Assembly (NCBI GenBank): GCA_001872995.1 | Contig: MNXO01000045.1 | Coordinates: forward strand, 1 to 13,406 | Length of the DNA: 13,406 nucleotides | Direction: 5' to 3' | Origin: Bacteroidetes bacterium CG2_30_32_10 | GTDB taxonomy: Bacteria; Bacteroidota; Bacteroidia; Bacteroidales; CG2-30-32-10 | In this document: positions 1 through 6,268 of the stretch, in pieces | Layout of the letters: each line of letters opens with the position of its first letter | Numbering within the stretch: position 1 is the first letter of the stretch | The notes under the pieces: model-generated | What the model saw: the letters and a program-made list of their open reading frames with translations, nothing else | What the model was told of the DNA's origin: nothing | Databases searched by the model: none | Position numbers and translations under genes: made by a program

Positions 1-23
1 TTATTCAAAATACTCAAATTTAT

Positions 24-54
24 TTTGGTATTCTGATTTTGTTTATTAAATTTG
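24..54 (+). promoter_or_regulatory. Bacteroidota-type promoter for the TPR lipoprotein
   Basis: A TTTG at 24-27 is followed, after exactly 19 nt, by TAAATTTG at 47-54. This fits the Bacteroidota consensus (-33 TTTG, -7 TAnnTTTG). It predicts a transcript start near 61 and a leader of about 26 nt. A second TAnnTTTG (TATATTTG, 67-74) lies closer to the gene but has no good upstream box. No Shine-Dalgarno sequence is seen before the start codon. Confidence 0.6.
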
Positions 55-86
55 TCGATTAAAATTTATATTTGTAAACCAATTAA

Positions 87-1874
87 ATGAATGATATGAA
101 AAAATTTAACTTTAAAATTTTGGGCTTAGTTGCTTTAATAGCAATAGTAGCAACCAGTTGCGGACTTAAGAAAATGGTAAAAAAATACCCTAATGTTAAG
201 TACGAAATTCTTCCGAACCAACCTCTCGAAACTAATGGAACTTCTGATTATACTCAGAAAATTAATGTGAAAGTTAAAGGAACAATTCCTCCTAAATACT
301 TCCATCCTAAAGTTACTGTTGAGTTTGTTCCTGTTTTAAAATATGATGGGGGCACTACTACATTAAAAACTTTAACCATCGTTGGTCAAAAAGTTAAAAC
401 CGATGTTACTCCTGTTACTGTTATTAGTAAAAAAACTGGTGGCACATTTGAATATAACGATGTTATTGTTTATAAACCAGAAATGAACAAATCTGAATTA
501 GTAGTTAACCCAACTGCTAAATTGAAAAAGAAAAGCCTTGGTTTAGGTGAAAGAAAATTGAATGATGGAGTTATTTATACTTCTACCAGAGTAGGACAAG
601 ATGAAGACCCTTCTTTAGCTGAACATGGTTACGAAAAAGAAACTTTTGTTACTAAAAATGGTAATATTTATTTTGCATACAATGATGCTAAATTAAATAT
701 GAAATTAGCTCAAAACCAAAAACCAGAAAATGTTACTAAATTAAAAGAATTAACTGATTTTATCAGCTTAGGTTTGAAGGTTAAAACTATTAACATTAAT
801 GCTTGGGCTTCACCAGAAGGAGAAGAAACTATTAACCAAAAACTTACTGATCTTCGCTCTAAAACTGGCGAAAAATGGTTAAAAGACCTTTATGATGCTG
901 CTGCTAAAGAATATGCTAAAATTAATAAATTAAAGAATTATAAAGCTACTTATCCTGTGGTTAATCTTTTATCAAAAGGTGAAGATTGGGACGGTTTCCA
1001 AAAAGAATTAGCTGCTTCTAACATTAAAGACAAAAACACTATTTTAAACGTTATCAAAAGTCAAAACGATAAATTTAAAAGAGAAAAAACAATTAGAGAT
1101 ATGTCAGTTATTTACAAAGAAATTGAAGACAATATTTTATCATTGTTGAGAAGGTCTGAAATATCATACAACTGTTATGAAAAGAAAAAAACAGACGAAA
1201 AAATTGCTGCCTTATCAACTACTTATCCTGATTCATTAGATGTTAAAGAATTATTATATTCTGCTACATTAACCAATGATATGGATACCAAAGTAAAAAT
1301 CTATAAATCAGCTACTACTAAATTTGCTAACGATTGGAAAGGTTACAATAACTTAGGTTGGGCTTATTTAATGAAAAAAGATTATACCAATGCGCTTGTT
1401 AGTTTAGAAAAAGCTAATACTTTAAATCCTAATAATGGTATGATTCTTAACAACCTTGGAGTTGCTAATTCTTGGAAAGGTAATTTTGTTGATGCAATGA
1501 ATTTCTACAAACAAGCAGAATCTAAAGGTGTTAACACTACTTACAACCAAGGTGTATTATTAATTAGACAAGGCGATTATAGTGGTGCAATTACTAATTT
1601 TACTGGTAAATCTTGCCGTTATAATATTGGTTTAGCTCAATTATTAGCGCTTAAATATACAGAAGCTTCTTCTACATTAGAATGTGGTCCTAAAACTGCA
1701 GATGCTTATTATCTATTAGCTGTTATTGGTGCACGCACAAACAACACCTCAATGATGTATGATTATTTAAAGAAAGCTTGTCAAGCTGATGCAAAATTTA
1801 AAGTACAAGCTAAAGATGATAGAGAATTTTTGAAATATGCAACAAGTGGCGATTTCACTAATGCAATTCAATAA
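87..1874 (+). CDS. Lipoprotein with OmpA-like motif and TPR repeats
   Basis: This 595-residue protein has a lipoprotein signal peptide with lipobox A-T-S-C at C25. The residues after the cysteine (GLKK) carry no acidic export signal, so it probably faces the periplasm. Residues 35-200 look like beta-rich repeats with alternating hydrophobic positions. Residues 236-257 (INAWASPEGEE, then N..L...R) resemble the Bacteroidota OmpA-type peptidoglycan-binding motif, followed by a helical insert containing GEDWDGF (298-304). The C-terminal half holds TPRs, clearest at 417-484 (W-K-GYNNLGWAYL and MILNNLGVANSW), with weaker units to about 565. The real start may be ATG 96 (MKKF), which gives a more typical signal peptide than ATG 87. 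Codon choice (many GCT, GTT, ACT, TTA) looks more biased than in the neighbours, which may mean high expression. The likely role is an envelope scaffold or cell-wall-linked protein; I do not recognise a specific named gene. Confidence 0.85.
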   Translation: MNDMKKFNFKILGLVALIAIVATSCGLKKMVKKYPNVKYEILPNQPLETNGTSDYTQKINVKVKGTIPPKYFHPKVTVEFVPVLKYDGGTTTLKTLTIVGQKVKTDVTPVTVISKKTGGTFEYNDVIVYKPEMNKSELVVNPTAKLKKKSLGLGERKLNDGVIYTSTRVGQDEDPSLAEHGYEKETFVTKNGNIYFAYNDAKLNMKLAQNQKPENVTKLKELTDFISLGLKVKTININAWASPEGEETINQKLTDLRSKTGEKWLKDLYDAAAKEYAKINKLKNYKATYPVVNLLSKGEDWDGFQKELAASNIKDKNTILNVIKSQNDKFKREKTIRDMSVIYKEIEDNILSLLRRSEISYNCYEKKKTDEKIAALSTTYPDSLDVKELLYSATLTNDMDTKVKIYKSATTKFANDWKGYNNLGWAYLMKKDYTNALVSLEKANTLNPNNGMILNNLGVANSWKGNFVDAMNFYKQAESKGVNTTYNQGVLLIRQGDYSGAITNFTGKSCRYNIGLAQLLALKYTEASSTLECGPKTADAYYLLAVIGARTNNTSMMYDYLKKACQADAKFKVQAKDDREFLKYATSGDFTNAIQ

Positions 1875-1897
1875 TACTTTAAACTATTAAGTTTATT

Positions 1898-1930
1898 AAA
1901 AGAGGCTTCCATCAGGAAGCCTCTTTTTTT
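1898..1930 (+). terminator. Rho-independent terminator of the TPR lipoprotein gene
   Basis: A 13-bp perfect stem (AAAAGAGGCTTCC at 1898-1910 with its complement at 1915-1927) closes a 4-nt loop (ATCA) and runs into a T tract ending at 1930. It starts 23 bp after the stop codon. The A-run on its left side could let it work in the reverse direction too. Confidence 0.93.
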
Positions 1931-2213
1931 GTACTAAACAATTGTCTTTTTATTGGGTTGTTTACAAAATACAATATCAACGCAGATGGTTGTTGAAATT
2001 GTTTTTGACGAGCTTAAATCCGAACGATTATCGAGCTTTCTTAGCTTAAACCTAAATTAATCAATAGGAAATTTTTTAAATGAACTATTTGTTTTAGTTG
2101 GGTATAATCGTTTGCTCATTTTCTAATGAGCAATCTGGGTTAATCTCAGCATACACTTGTATACTGCCACGATAATTGCGTATTGTTAATTGCGAATACC
2201 TGTTCGCTAACAA

Positions 2214-2251
2214 GTAAGAGATTTGTTTCACTTCGTTTATAAATCTCTTAC
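2214..2251. repeat. 11-bp perfect inverted repeat
   Basis: GTAAGAGATTT at 2214-2224 is exactly complementary to 2241-2251, with a 16-nt spacer. It could form a hairpin in RNA or DNA. No T-run follows on either strand, so it is not a standard terminator. Confidence 0.75.
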
Positions 2252-2286
2252 TAATAGTATTTGTTTTTTGTCCTAACAAAAAATAA

Positions 2287-2310
2287 ATTATCCTGACTTG
2301 TCGGGAGAAT
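2287..2310. repeat. Short imperfect hairpin
   Basis: TCCTGAC at 2291-2297 pairs with GTCGGGA at 2300-2306 (one G-T pair) around a 2-nt loop. After one mismatch, 2287-2289 pairs with 2308-2310. The CCTGAC/GTCGGG core resembles small hairpins seen between Bacteroidota genes. Its function is unknown. Confidence 0.45.
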
Positions 2311-2363
2311 AATCTGAATACGCAATCGGTATTGCAATTTTAAATGCCGATGCTATATGAATT

Positions 2364-2395
2364 TAGTTCAATAAGAAGAAGTCGAAATTGAACTA
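2364..2395. repeat. 9-bp perfect inverted repeat
   Basis: TAGTTCAAT at 2364-2372 is exactly complementary to 2387-2395, with a 14-nt spacer. It is one of a cluster of inverted repeats in this gene-poor stretch. Confidence 0.6.
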
Positions 2396-2442
2396 TTAAG
2401 AATGTGCAATCGGTAACAATTGTTATTCTGCTGGCATTCACA

Positions 2443-2486
2443 AAACCAGCCATAACATTGTATTTTGTATTTATTGTTGGCGGTTT
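2443..2486. repeat. Imperfect inverted repeat, AAACCAGCC...GGCGGTTT
   Basis: The left arm AAACCAGCCATAACA (from 2443) and the complement of the right arm, AAACCGCCAACAATA (ending at 2486), match with small gaps over about 15 bases. The centre is AT-rich. It resembles repeated intergenic elements I associate with Bacteroidota genomes, but copy number cannot be judged from one window. Confidence 0.4.
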
Positions 2487-2536
2487 AGTGAAAGATGCAA
2501 ATGGAATGAAGAAGCTAAGAAGCATTGGATAATAAT

Positions 2537-2571
2537 AAAGCGGGTGTATAAATTATACACCCGCTTTGTTT
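2537..2571. terminator. Bidirectional terminator after the protease gene
   Basis: A 14-bp perfect stem (AAAGCGGGTGTATA at 2537-2550 with its complement at 2554-2567) encloses a 3-nt loop. On the minus strand it lies 29 bp past the protease stop codon and is followed by TTATTATT. On the plus strand it runs into GTTTT. It very probably ends the minus-strand protease operon and could also stop plus-strand transcripts from the preceding region. Confidence 0.9.
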
Positions 2572-2595
2572 TAAGCAAATAAACTGTTCACAATA

Positions 2596-4218
2596 CTATT
2601 TATTAGAGAAAGTTTTGATATTATTTTTTTGTTGTGATTTGAAGTTTAATACTTTCTTTTGCAAGCCACCTGTTTGCTTTTCGTGCATCAATAGCTTGGT
2701 GATTTCTTTTGTAGAATAAGTATTGGGATGAGATGTGTTTTTTACGGTGGACATATTCGTCATTAAAGACTTATATCCTCCTTGTATTATACCATTGTCT
2801 ATATGTAAAGGGTCTCCATTGCTTTGGCAGTAATAAACGTAATTATTTGTTTCATCAGTTTCTGGAATTACATCAAACCCATCTGCGATTAAAACAAGGT
2901 AATAATCACCATTGACAGAAGAAGGCATGCTGTAACTATATTGAAATCTTGTACCAGTTGCGGGAGGGTTTTGATTTTGAGCCCATATTTCGAAAACGCT
3001 GGAACCACCAGGAATATTAAGATAATTATACCAATTGCCTGCTGAACCAAGAAATTTACTAGAATCTGTTTCAACAGTTGATAAATCTCCATCATCACCA
3101 AGAGAACCATATTCATTAGTATAATAATCATAAATTAAAATTCCATAATCGTTGGCATCATAAGCATTGTAATATAAATATAAAATGCTCCATTTTTTAC
3201 TTGCAAGAATTTCGTCTGAACCTATATTGTTTACATTATACAGACACTGCCTATCTAATGGATCACCAGAGTTTGCATTATCTCTATCCACCATTTCCCA
3301 ACCAACTAAATCATAACCAGTAACAGTAGTGTCTGGTAATATATTATTATTATCATCAGCCCCCACAAAAGCGGCAAAACAGAAGGTGCTGCAAAAGAAA
3401 TCACAGTCAACCCAAATGTAACCTTGGTCGCCCCAAGTAGTTCCCCAAGAGTTTACAACGCGAAAAGCACCATGAGGACCTTGGTTATTGTCGTAACCAG
3501 CAAGAATCATCGCATGATTGGCATGTTGACCATTATAAGTGGTACCATCAGTGGTTAAAACGGAACTGCTATTCCAGCCCATAAAGTTGTTTCCAAGTCT
3601 TGCACCAATAATTACAGGTCTATTATCAGCTAAATAGCCCTTTATAACATTTTTGTCAATATTAATATCACGGTAATTAGAGATTTTGTAATTTCCAGCA
3701 TCTAAAGTCCAGCTAGAAGGAGGCTGAGAGGAGCAGTCACCTAATCCTGTATATGGAGCTGTAGCCAAAGTGGTAACACCACGCGAAACAAGAATGTCTA
3801 AAGCAGCTTCAAAAGAAGTTCCATTACAATCGGCACCTTTTAAACTACTTGGTACTGACCAGAATAAATCTATAGGACTAAATTGATTGGAAGTGCTGTT
3901 TAAAGCGGAAGTAGAAAGATTGTTTTTCATAGCATTCAAGTATGTTCTGAAATTATAGCCTGTTGACCAAGCTACACAAGTTCCGTATTGTCCTTGATTG
4001 CCAATTGGTGGAAATTTAGGAAGCAAATTAACTGAAGCAGGAACAGTACCGGTACCTAAGTTAATGTCATTAGGGATAGTAGCGTTGTTTTCATCGCCAA
4101 ACCAGCCTAAATTCTTAAGAGTGTCATCAATTTTTTGCTGATCTTCTTCTTTACACGCTGTTAAAGTGATAAAAAAAGACAACAATAACAGTAAGAATAA
4201 ATTTTTTAAATGTTTCAT
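2596..4218 (-). CDS. Papain-family (C1) cysteine protease lipoprotein with CARDB-like domain
   Basis: This 540-residue protein has a signal peptide ending in lipobox L-T-A-C (C22), followed by K-E-E-D, which resembles the Bacteroidota lipoprotein export signal and suggests the outer face of the outer membrane. The papain-like domain spans about 60-290. The oxyanion Gln is Q75 in GNQGQYGTC, the nucleophile C81 in GTCVAWS, the His H235 in HANHAM, and the Asn N256 in VVNSWGTTWGDQGY. All catalytic residues are present. Only about 40 residues separate the lipid anchor from the domain, so there is no classical inhibitory propeptide. Residues 320-465 look like a CARDB adhesion module ending in E-T-D-E-T-N-N (453-459). 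A basic tail of about 60 residues follows. Three cysteines (C272, C276, C280) just after the Asn motif are unusual. It is the second gene of an operon with the pentapeptide-repeat lipoprotein. The substrate is unknown. Confidence 0.93.
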   Translation of the reverse strand: MKHLKNLFLLLLLSFFITLTACKEEDQQKIDDTLKNLGWFGDENNATIPNDINLGTGTVPASVNLLPKFPPIGNQGQYGTCVAWSTGYNFRTYLNAMKNNLSTSALNSTSNQFSPIDLFWSVPSSLKGADCNGTSFEAALDILVSRGVTTLATAPYTGLGDCSSQPPSSWTLDAGNYKISNYRDINIDKNVIKGYLADNRPVIIGARLGNNFMGWNSSSVLTTDGTTYNGQHANHAMILAGYDNNQGPHGAFRVVNSWGTTWGDQGYIWVDCDFFCSTFCFAAFVGADDNNNILPDTTVTGYDLVGWEMVDRDNANSGDPLDRQCLYNVNNIGSDEILASKKWSILYLYYNAYDANDYGILIYDYYTNEYGSLGDDGDLSTVETDSSKFLGSAGNWYNYLNIPGGSSVFEIWAQNQNPPATGTRFQYSYSMPSSVNGDYYLVLIADGFDVIPETDETNNYVYYCQSNGDPLHIDNGIIQGGYKSLMTNMSTVKNTSHPNTYSTKEITKLLMHEKQTGGLQKKVLNFKSQQKNNIKTFSNK

Positions 4219-4225
4219 AATAATA

Positions 4226-4232
4226 ACTCCTT
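4226..4232 (-). promoter_or_regulatory. Strong Shine-Dalgarno sequence of the protease gene
   Basis: The minus strand reads AAGGAGT here, 7 nt before the ATG at 4218. This fixes the start codon. It stands out because the other genes in the window have AT-rich leaders without a clear ribosome binding site. It lies in the 21-bp gap between the two operon genes and fits translation of an internal cistron. Confidence 0.7.
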
Positions 4233-4239
4233 TTTTTAA

Positions 4240-5235
4240 TTATTTAAAATTTTCAAGTTTTTGGGATTCAATATAAATGGTGTTTTCTAATGTAAAATCA
4301 GTATCTTTTGTTGTAATTATATCTTCTGTATTTGGTTTACCATTATAAAAAACAGAATTATCGAAGAACGTTTTTCCTCCGAAATTTGCTTGCGTAAACT
4401 TCGTTTTTCCATAAAAAGTATTGTTTTTAAATTCGGCGATGTAATGAAAAATGCTTTGAATAAATTCGAATCTACCAAAGAATGTGCCATTATCAAAAAT
4501 TGCTTGTTTAAAAAATTCGGCATAATTAAAATAAACGGCTCCATTCACTATTATATTAGTAAAATCTGCGTATTGCTCAAACTTTGTGGCTCCAAACTGA
4601 GCATTCCCTTTTAAAACGGCACTTTGAAAACTTGTAATGCCTTCAAAGGTGCATTTTAGAAATTCAGCATTTCCTTCAAATACGGTTCTTTGAAACTTAA
4701 GTTCTTTTTTAAAATTCGATTCTGAAAAGAATGTTGATTTACTAAAGAAAACAGCTCCTTCAAAACTGGTAATTTCATCAAAAGTGCTACCAGCAAAGTT
4801 GACAATACCTATTATGTTGCTTTCACTAAAGTTTACTTCTGCTTTGAATTCAGAATTAATAAAAGTAAGGTTTTTACTAAAAGTAACATAGTGATTTGCT
4901 TTGTTATCAGTGTCTTTGCGACTGGCAATCAATTTTCCCTCAAAGGAACAGTTGATAAAAGTAATGGAAGAGTTAATATAGGAGCGATATTCGCCAATTG
5001 ATTCGTCATTTTCGGCTTTAATGGCAGTAAAATCTAAATCACCTGAAATAACAGCATCTTTGTAATAAACGGGCTCGTCTTTCTGGATTTGCTTGATGAT
5101 TTTATCAGCGGTAATTTTGCTTTCTTTAGAATTGTTTTTTATATTGTCTTTTGTATTTGGCGTTTTATAAGTACAAGCTGTTGCAATTCCATTAATAATA
5201 AAGAGAAGTGATAGGATAAACAGAGTCTTTTTCAT
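4240..5235 (-). CDS. Pentapeptide-repeat lipoprotein
   Basis: This 331-residue protein has a signal peptide with lipobox I-A-T-A-C (C21); TYKT follows, so there is no acidic export signal. After a polar linker, residues 42-70 contain DKIIKQIQKDEPVYYKDAVI and SGDLDFT, a typical lead-in for this type of protein. Residues 86-100 and then 118-298 form degenerate pentapeptide repeats of the A-x-F / x-x-F type (for example FEGNAEF, FQSAVLKGNAQF, FYGKTKF, FGGKTFF), close to the Pentapeptide_3 family. They should fold as a right-handed four-sided beta-helix. Such folds usually act as rigid scaffolds or interaction surfaces, and no catalytic site is visible. The gene leads the operon, 21 bp before the protease gene, with no terminator between them. 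Co-production suggests it may anchor, present or restrain the protease, but this is inference. Confidence 0.88.
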   Translation of the reverse strand: MKKTLFILSLLFIINGIATACTYKTPNTKDNIKNNSKESKITADKIIKQIQKDEPVYYKDAVISGDLDFTAIKAENDESIGEYRSYINSSITFINCSFEGKLIASRKDTDNKANHYVTFSKNLTFINSEFKAEVNFSESNIIGIVNFAGSTFDEITSFEGAVFFSKSTFFSESNFKKELKFQRTVFEGNAEFLKCTFEGITSFQSAVLKGNAQFGATKFEQYADFTNIIVNGAVYFNYAEFFKQAIFDNGTFFGRFEFIQSIFHYIAEFKNNTFYGKTKFTQANFGGKTFFDNSVFYNGKPNTEDIITTKDTDFTLENTIYIESQKLENFK

Positions 5236-5254
5236 TTTTATATAATTTTGAGAG

Positions 5255-5284
5255 CAAATTTAAATATTTTTCACGAAAAAACAA
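5255..5284 (-). promoter_or_regulatory. Bacteroidota-type promoter of the pentapeptide-protease operon
   Basis: On the minus strand TTG (5284-5282) is followed, after exactly 19 nt, by TAAATTTG (5262-5255). This predicts transcription from near 5248 and a leader of about 13 nt before the ATG at 5235. The -7 octamer is identical to those before the genes at 87 and 6269. Confidence 0.6.
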
Positions 5285-5323
5285 TCTACTTTCACAAATC
5301 AAGTAAAAACACCTATCAATTGA

Positions 5324-6181
5324 TTAGAGGTTGATATTACTTTTTACTTTGTCAATTAAATTAAAGAAATGTCCAATTCCATTTTTGCTTACATTTTTTA
5401 GTTGTTTATAAACAACCTCAGAAACTACTTTGGGCCAAAATAAGGCTGAATCTACATTTCCTGTTGTTTTTTCTACTTCTGCAATGGTGGTTTTTAGGGT
5501 AGTTCTAATTTCTTGGGGAACAGAAGGGTCGTCGCTTAATCTTTTAATTTTTTGTAATCCTGTTTTAATGTTTCCTTGGTTTACATCACCCATCGCATCC
5601 ACAAGCGTATATGTCCAATCAAAACCAGTAAGAGCGGCAAAACCGGCAAAATGGAATTTAGCTGCTTCATAATTTTTTTCATAAATACATAAAGAGCCTA
5701 TAATAAAGTGAAAACCGGTAATTTCAATCTTTGTATATTCTCCGTTAGGCGTTTTATTGAGTATTGAAACACCTTTGTTAGATTCTTCTTTTGCAATGTT
5801 TTTCCATCCTTTTTCATACATTGCCACAGCAATAAGCATGTGAGATAGGGCAACAAAGTTTGCGTCTTTACTAAATTCTTTCGTAATATTGCCTTCAGCA
5901 AATGCAAAAGTAGTGTTGCCAGAAATAGCCCAATAATAGCCTAATAACAATCGTACAATTTCTTCAGAAACAGCAACGCTGTCTTTATTAATGCCTTCTA
6001 AATTGTAAGTTAAAAGCAAAGGGGGAACAACTGTTTTTGAAATGCCTTTGTAAGTTTTATATTTCAATGATGATAAAACCGATTCGTATTGTTTTTGCTC
6101 AGATTTATGTTTGCACGAATTAAGAATAATTAATAAAACAAATGCAAGCATGCATGGATTAATAGGCTTAAAAAGTTTCAT
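5324..6181 (-). CDS. Uncharacterised helical lipoprotein
   Basis: This 285-residue protein has a short lipoprotein signal (K2 and K5, then a hydrophobic core) with lipobox I-L-N-S-C at C23; KHKS follows, so the protein is probably periplasmic. The ATG at 6181 is preferred over the internal Met11, because starting there would remove the basic n-region. The mature part appears largely alpha-helical with TPR-like pairs (for example FVALSHMLIAVAMYEKGWKN and SLCIYEKNYEAAKFHFAGFAAL), but repeats are too weak to name a family with confidence. No catalytic motif is visible. It lies 88 bp upstream of, and in the same direction as, the pentapeptide gene. No terminator hairpin is clear in that gap, only a palindrome ATCAATTGAT (5315-5324) overlapping its stop, so read-through is possible. 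Upstream it is divergent from the peptide-binding gene, with 87 bp shared. I do not recognise its function. Confidence 0.8.
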   Translation of the reverse strand: MKLFKPINPCMLAFVLLIILNSCKHKSEQKQYESVLSSLKYKTYKGISKTVVPPLLLTYNLEGINKDSVAVSEEIVRLLLGYYWAISGNTTFAFAEGNITKEFSKDANFVALSHMLIAVAMYEKGWKNIAKEESNKGVSILNKTPNGEYTKIEITGFHFIIGSLCIYEKNYEAAKFHFAGFAALTGFDWTYTLVDAMGDVNQGNIKTGLQKIKRLSDDPSVPQEIRTTLKTTIAEVEKTTGNVDSALFWPKVVSEVVYKQLKNVSKNGIGHFFNLIDKVKSNINL

Positions 6182-6239
6182 ATTTGAGTTTTTAAATTAA
6201 ACTATTAGGTAAAATTACCATTTTTTCAAATATTCCTTT

Positions 6240-6247
6240 TAAATTTG
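6240..6247 (+). promoter_or_regulatory. Candidate -7 box for the peptide-binding protein operon
   Basis: TAAATTTG matches the Bacteroidota -7 box and would place the transcript start near 6254, about 15 nt before the ATG at 6269. No clear TTTG lies 19 nt upstream, so the promoter may be weak or need an activator. A short dyad (GGTAA-AA-TTACC, 6209-6220) sits at about the -35 to -45 region and could be an operator, though it is too short to rely on. Confidence 0.4.
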
Positions 6248-6268
6248 TTTGTTTAAAAGAAACAAATT

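Larger units (their letters stand above)
1931..2536. other. Gene-poor intergenic region with inverted repeats
   Basis: I see no convincing gene here. The open frames on either strand are under 65 codons, lack recognisable motifs, and some depend on TTG starts. The region holds several inverted repeats (listed separately), a 10-bp direct repeat (GCAATCGGTA at 2322-2331 and 2406-2415), and two copies of CGAGCTT near 2009 and 2032. A plus-strand frame from a GTG at 2404 to 2523 encodes a hydrophobic stretch ending in VKDANGMKKLRSIG. It looks like either chance or a decayed membrane-gene fragment. The stretch lies between two strong terminators, so any transcript would need its own promoter. Confidence 0.6.

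Noticed and set aside
1986..2060. Plus-strand 24-codon frame (MVVEIVFDELKSE...)
   Set aside because: It looks protein-like but is very short, with no promoter or ribosome binding site, and lies just after a strong terminator.
2094..2279. Minus-strand frame of 61 codons in the gene-poor stretch
   Set aside because: It depends on a TTG start, has no ribosome binding site or recognisable motif, and spans the 2214-2251 inverted repeat.
2340..2525. Minus-strand frame of 61 codons with hydrophobic residues
   Set aside because: It has no family resemblance or leader signals and covers two inverted repeats. The hydrophobicity is what AT-rich non-coding DNA commonly gives.
3560..4218. Peptidase C10/streptopain-type or inactive papain homologue
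   Set aside because: The GTCVAWS, HANHAM and NSWGTTWGDQGY motifs and the Gln before the Cys fit the C1 papain family with a complete active site.
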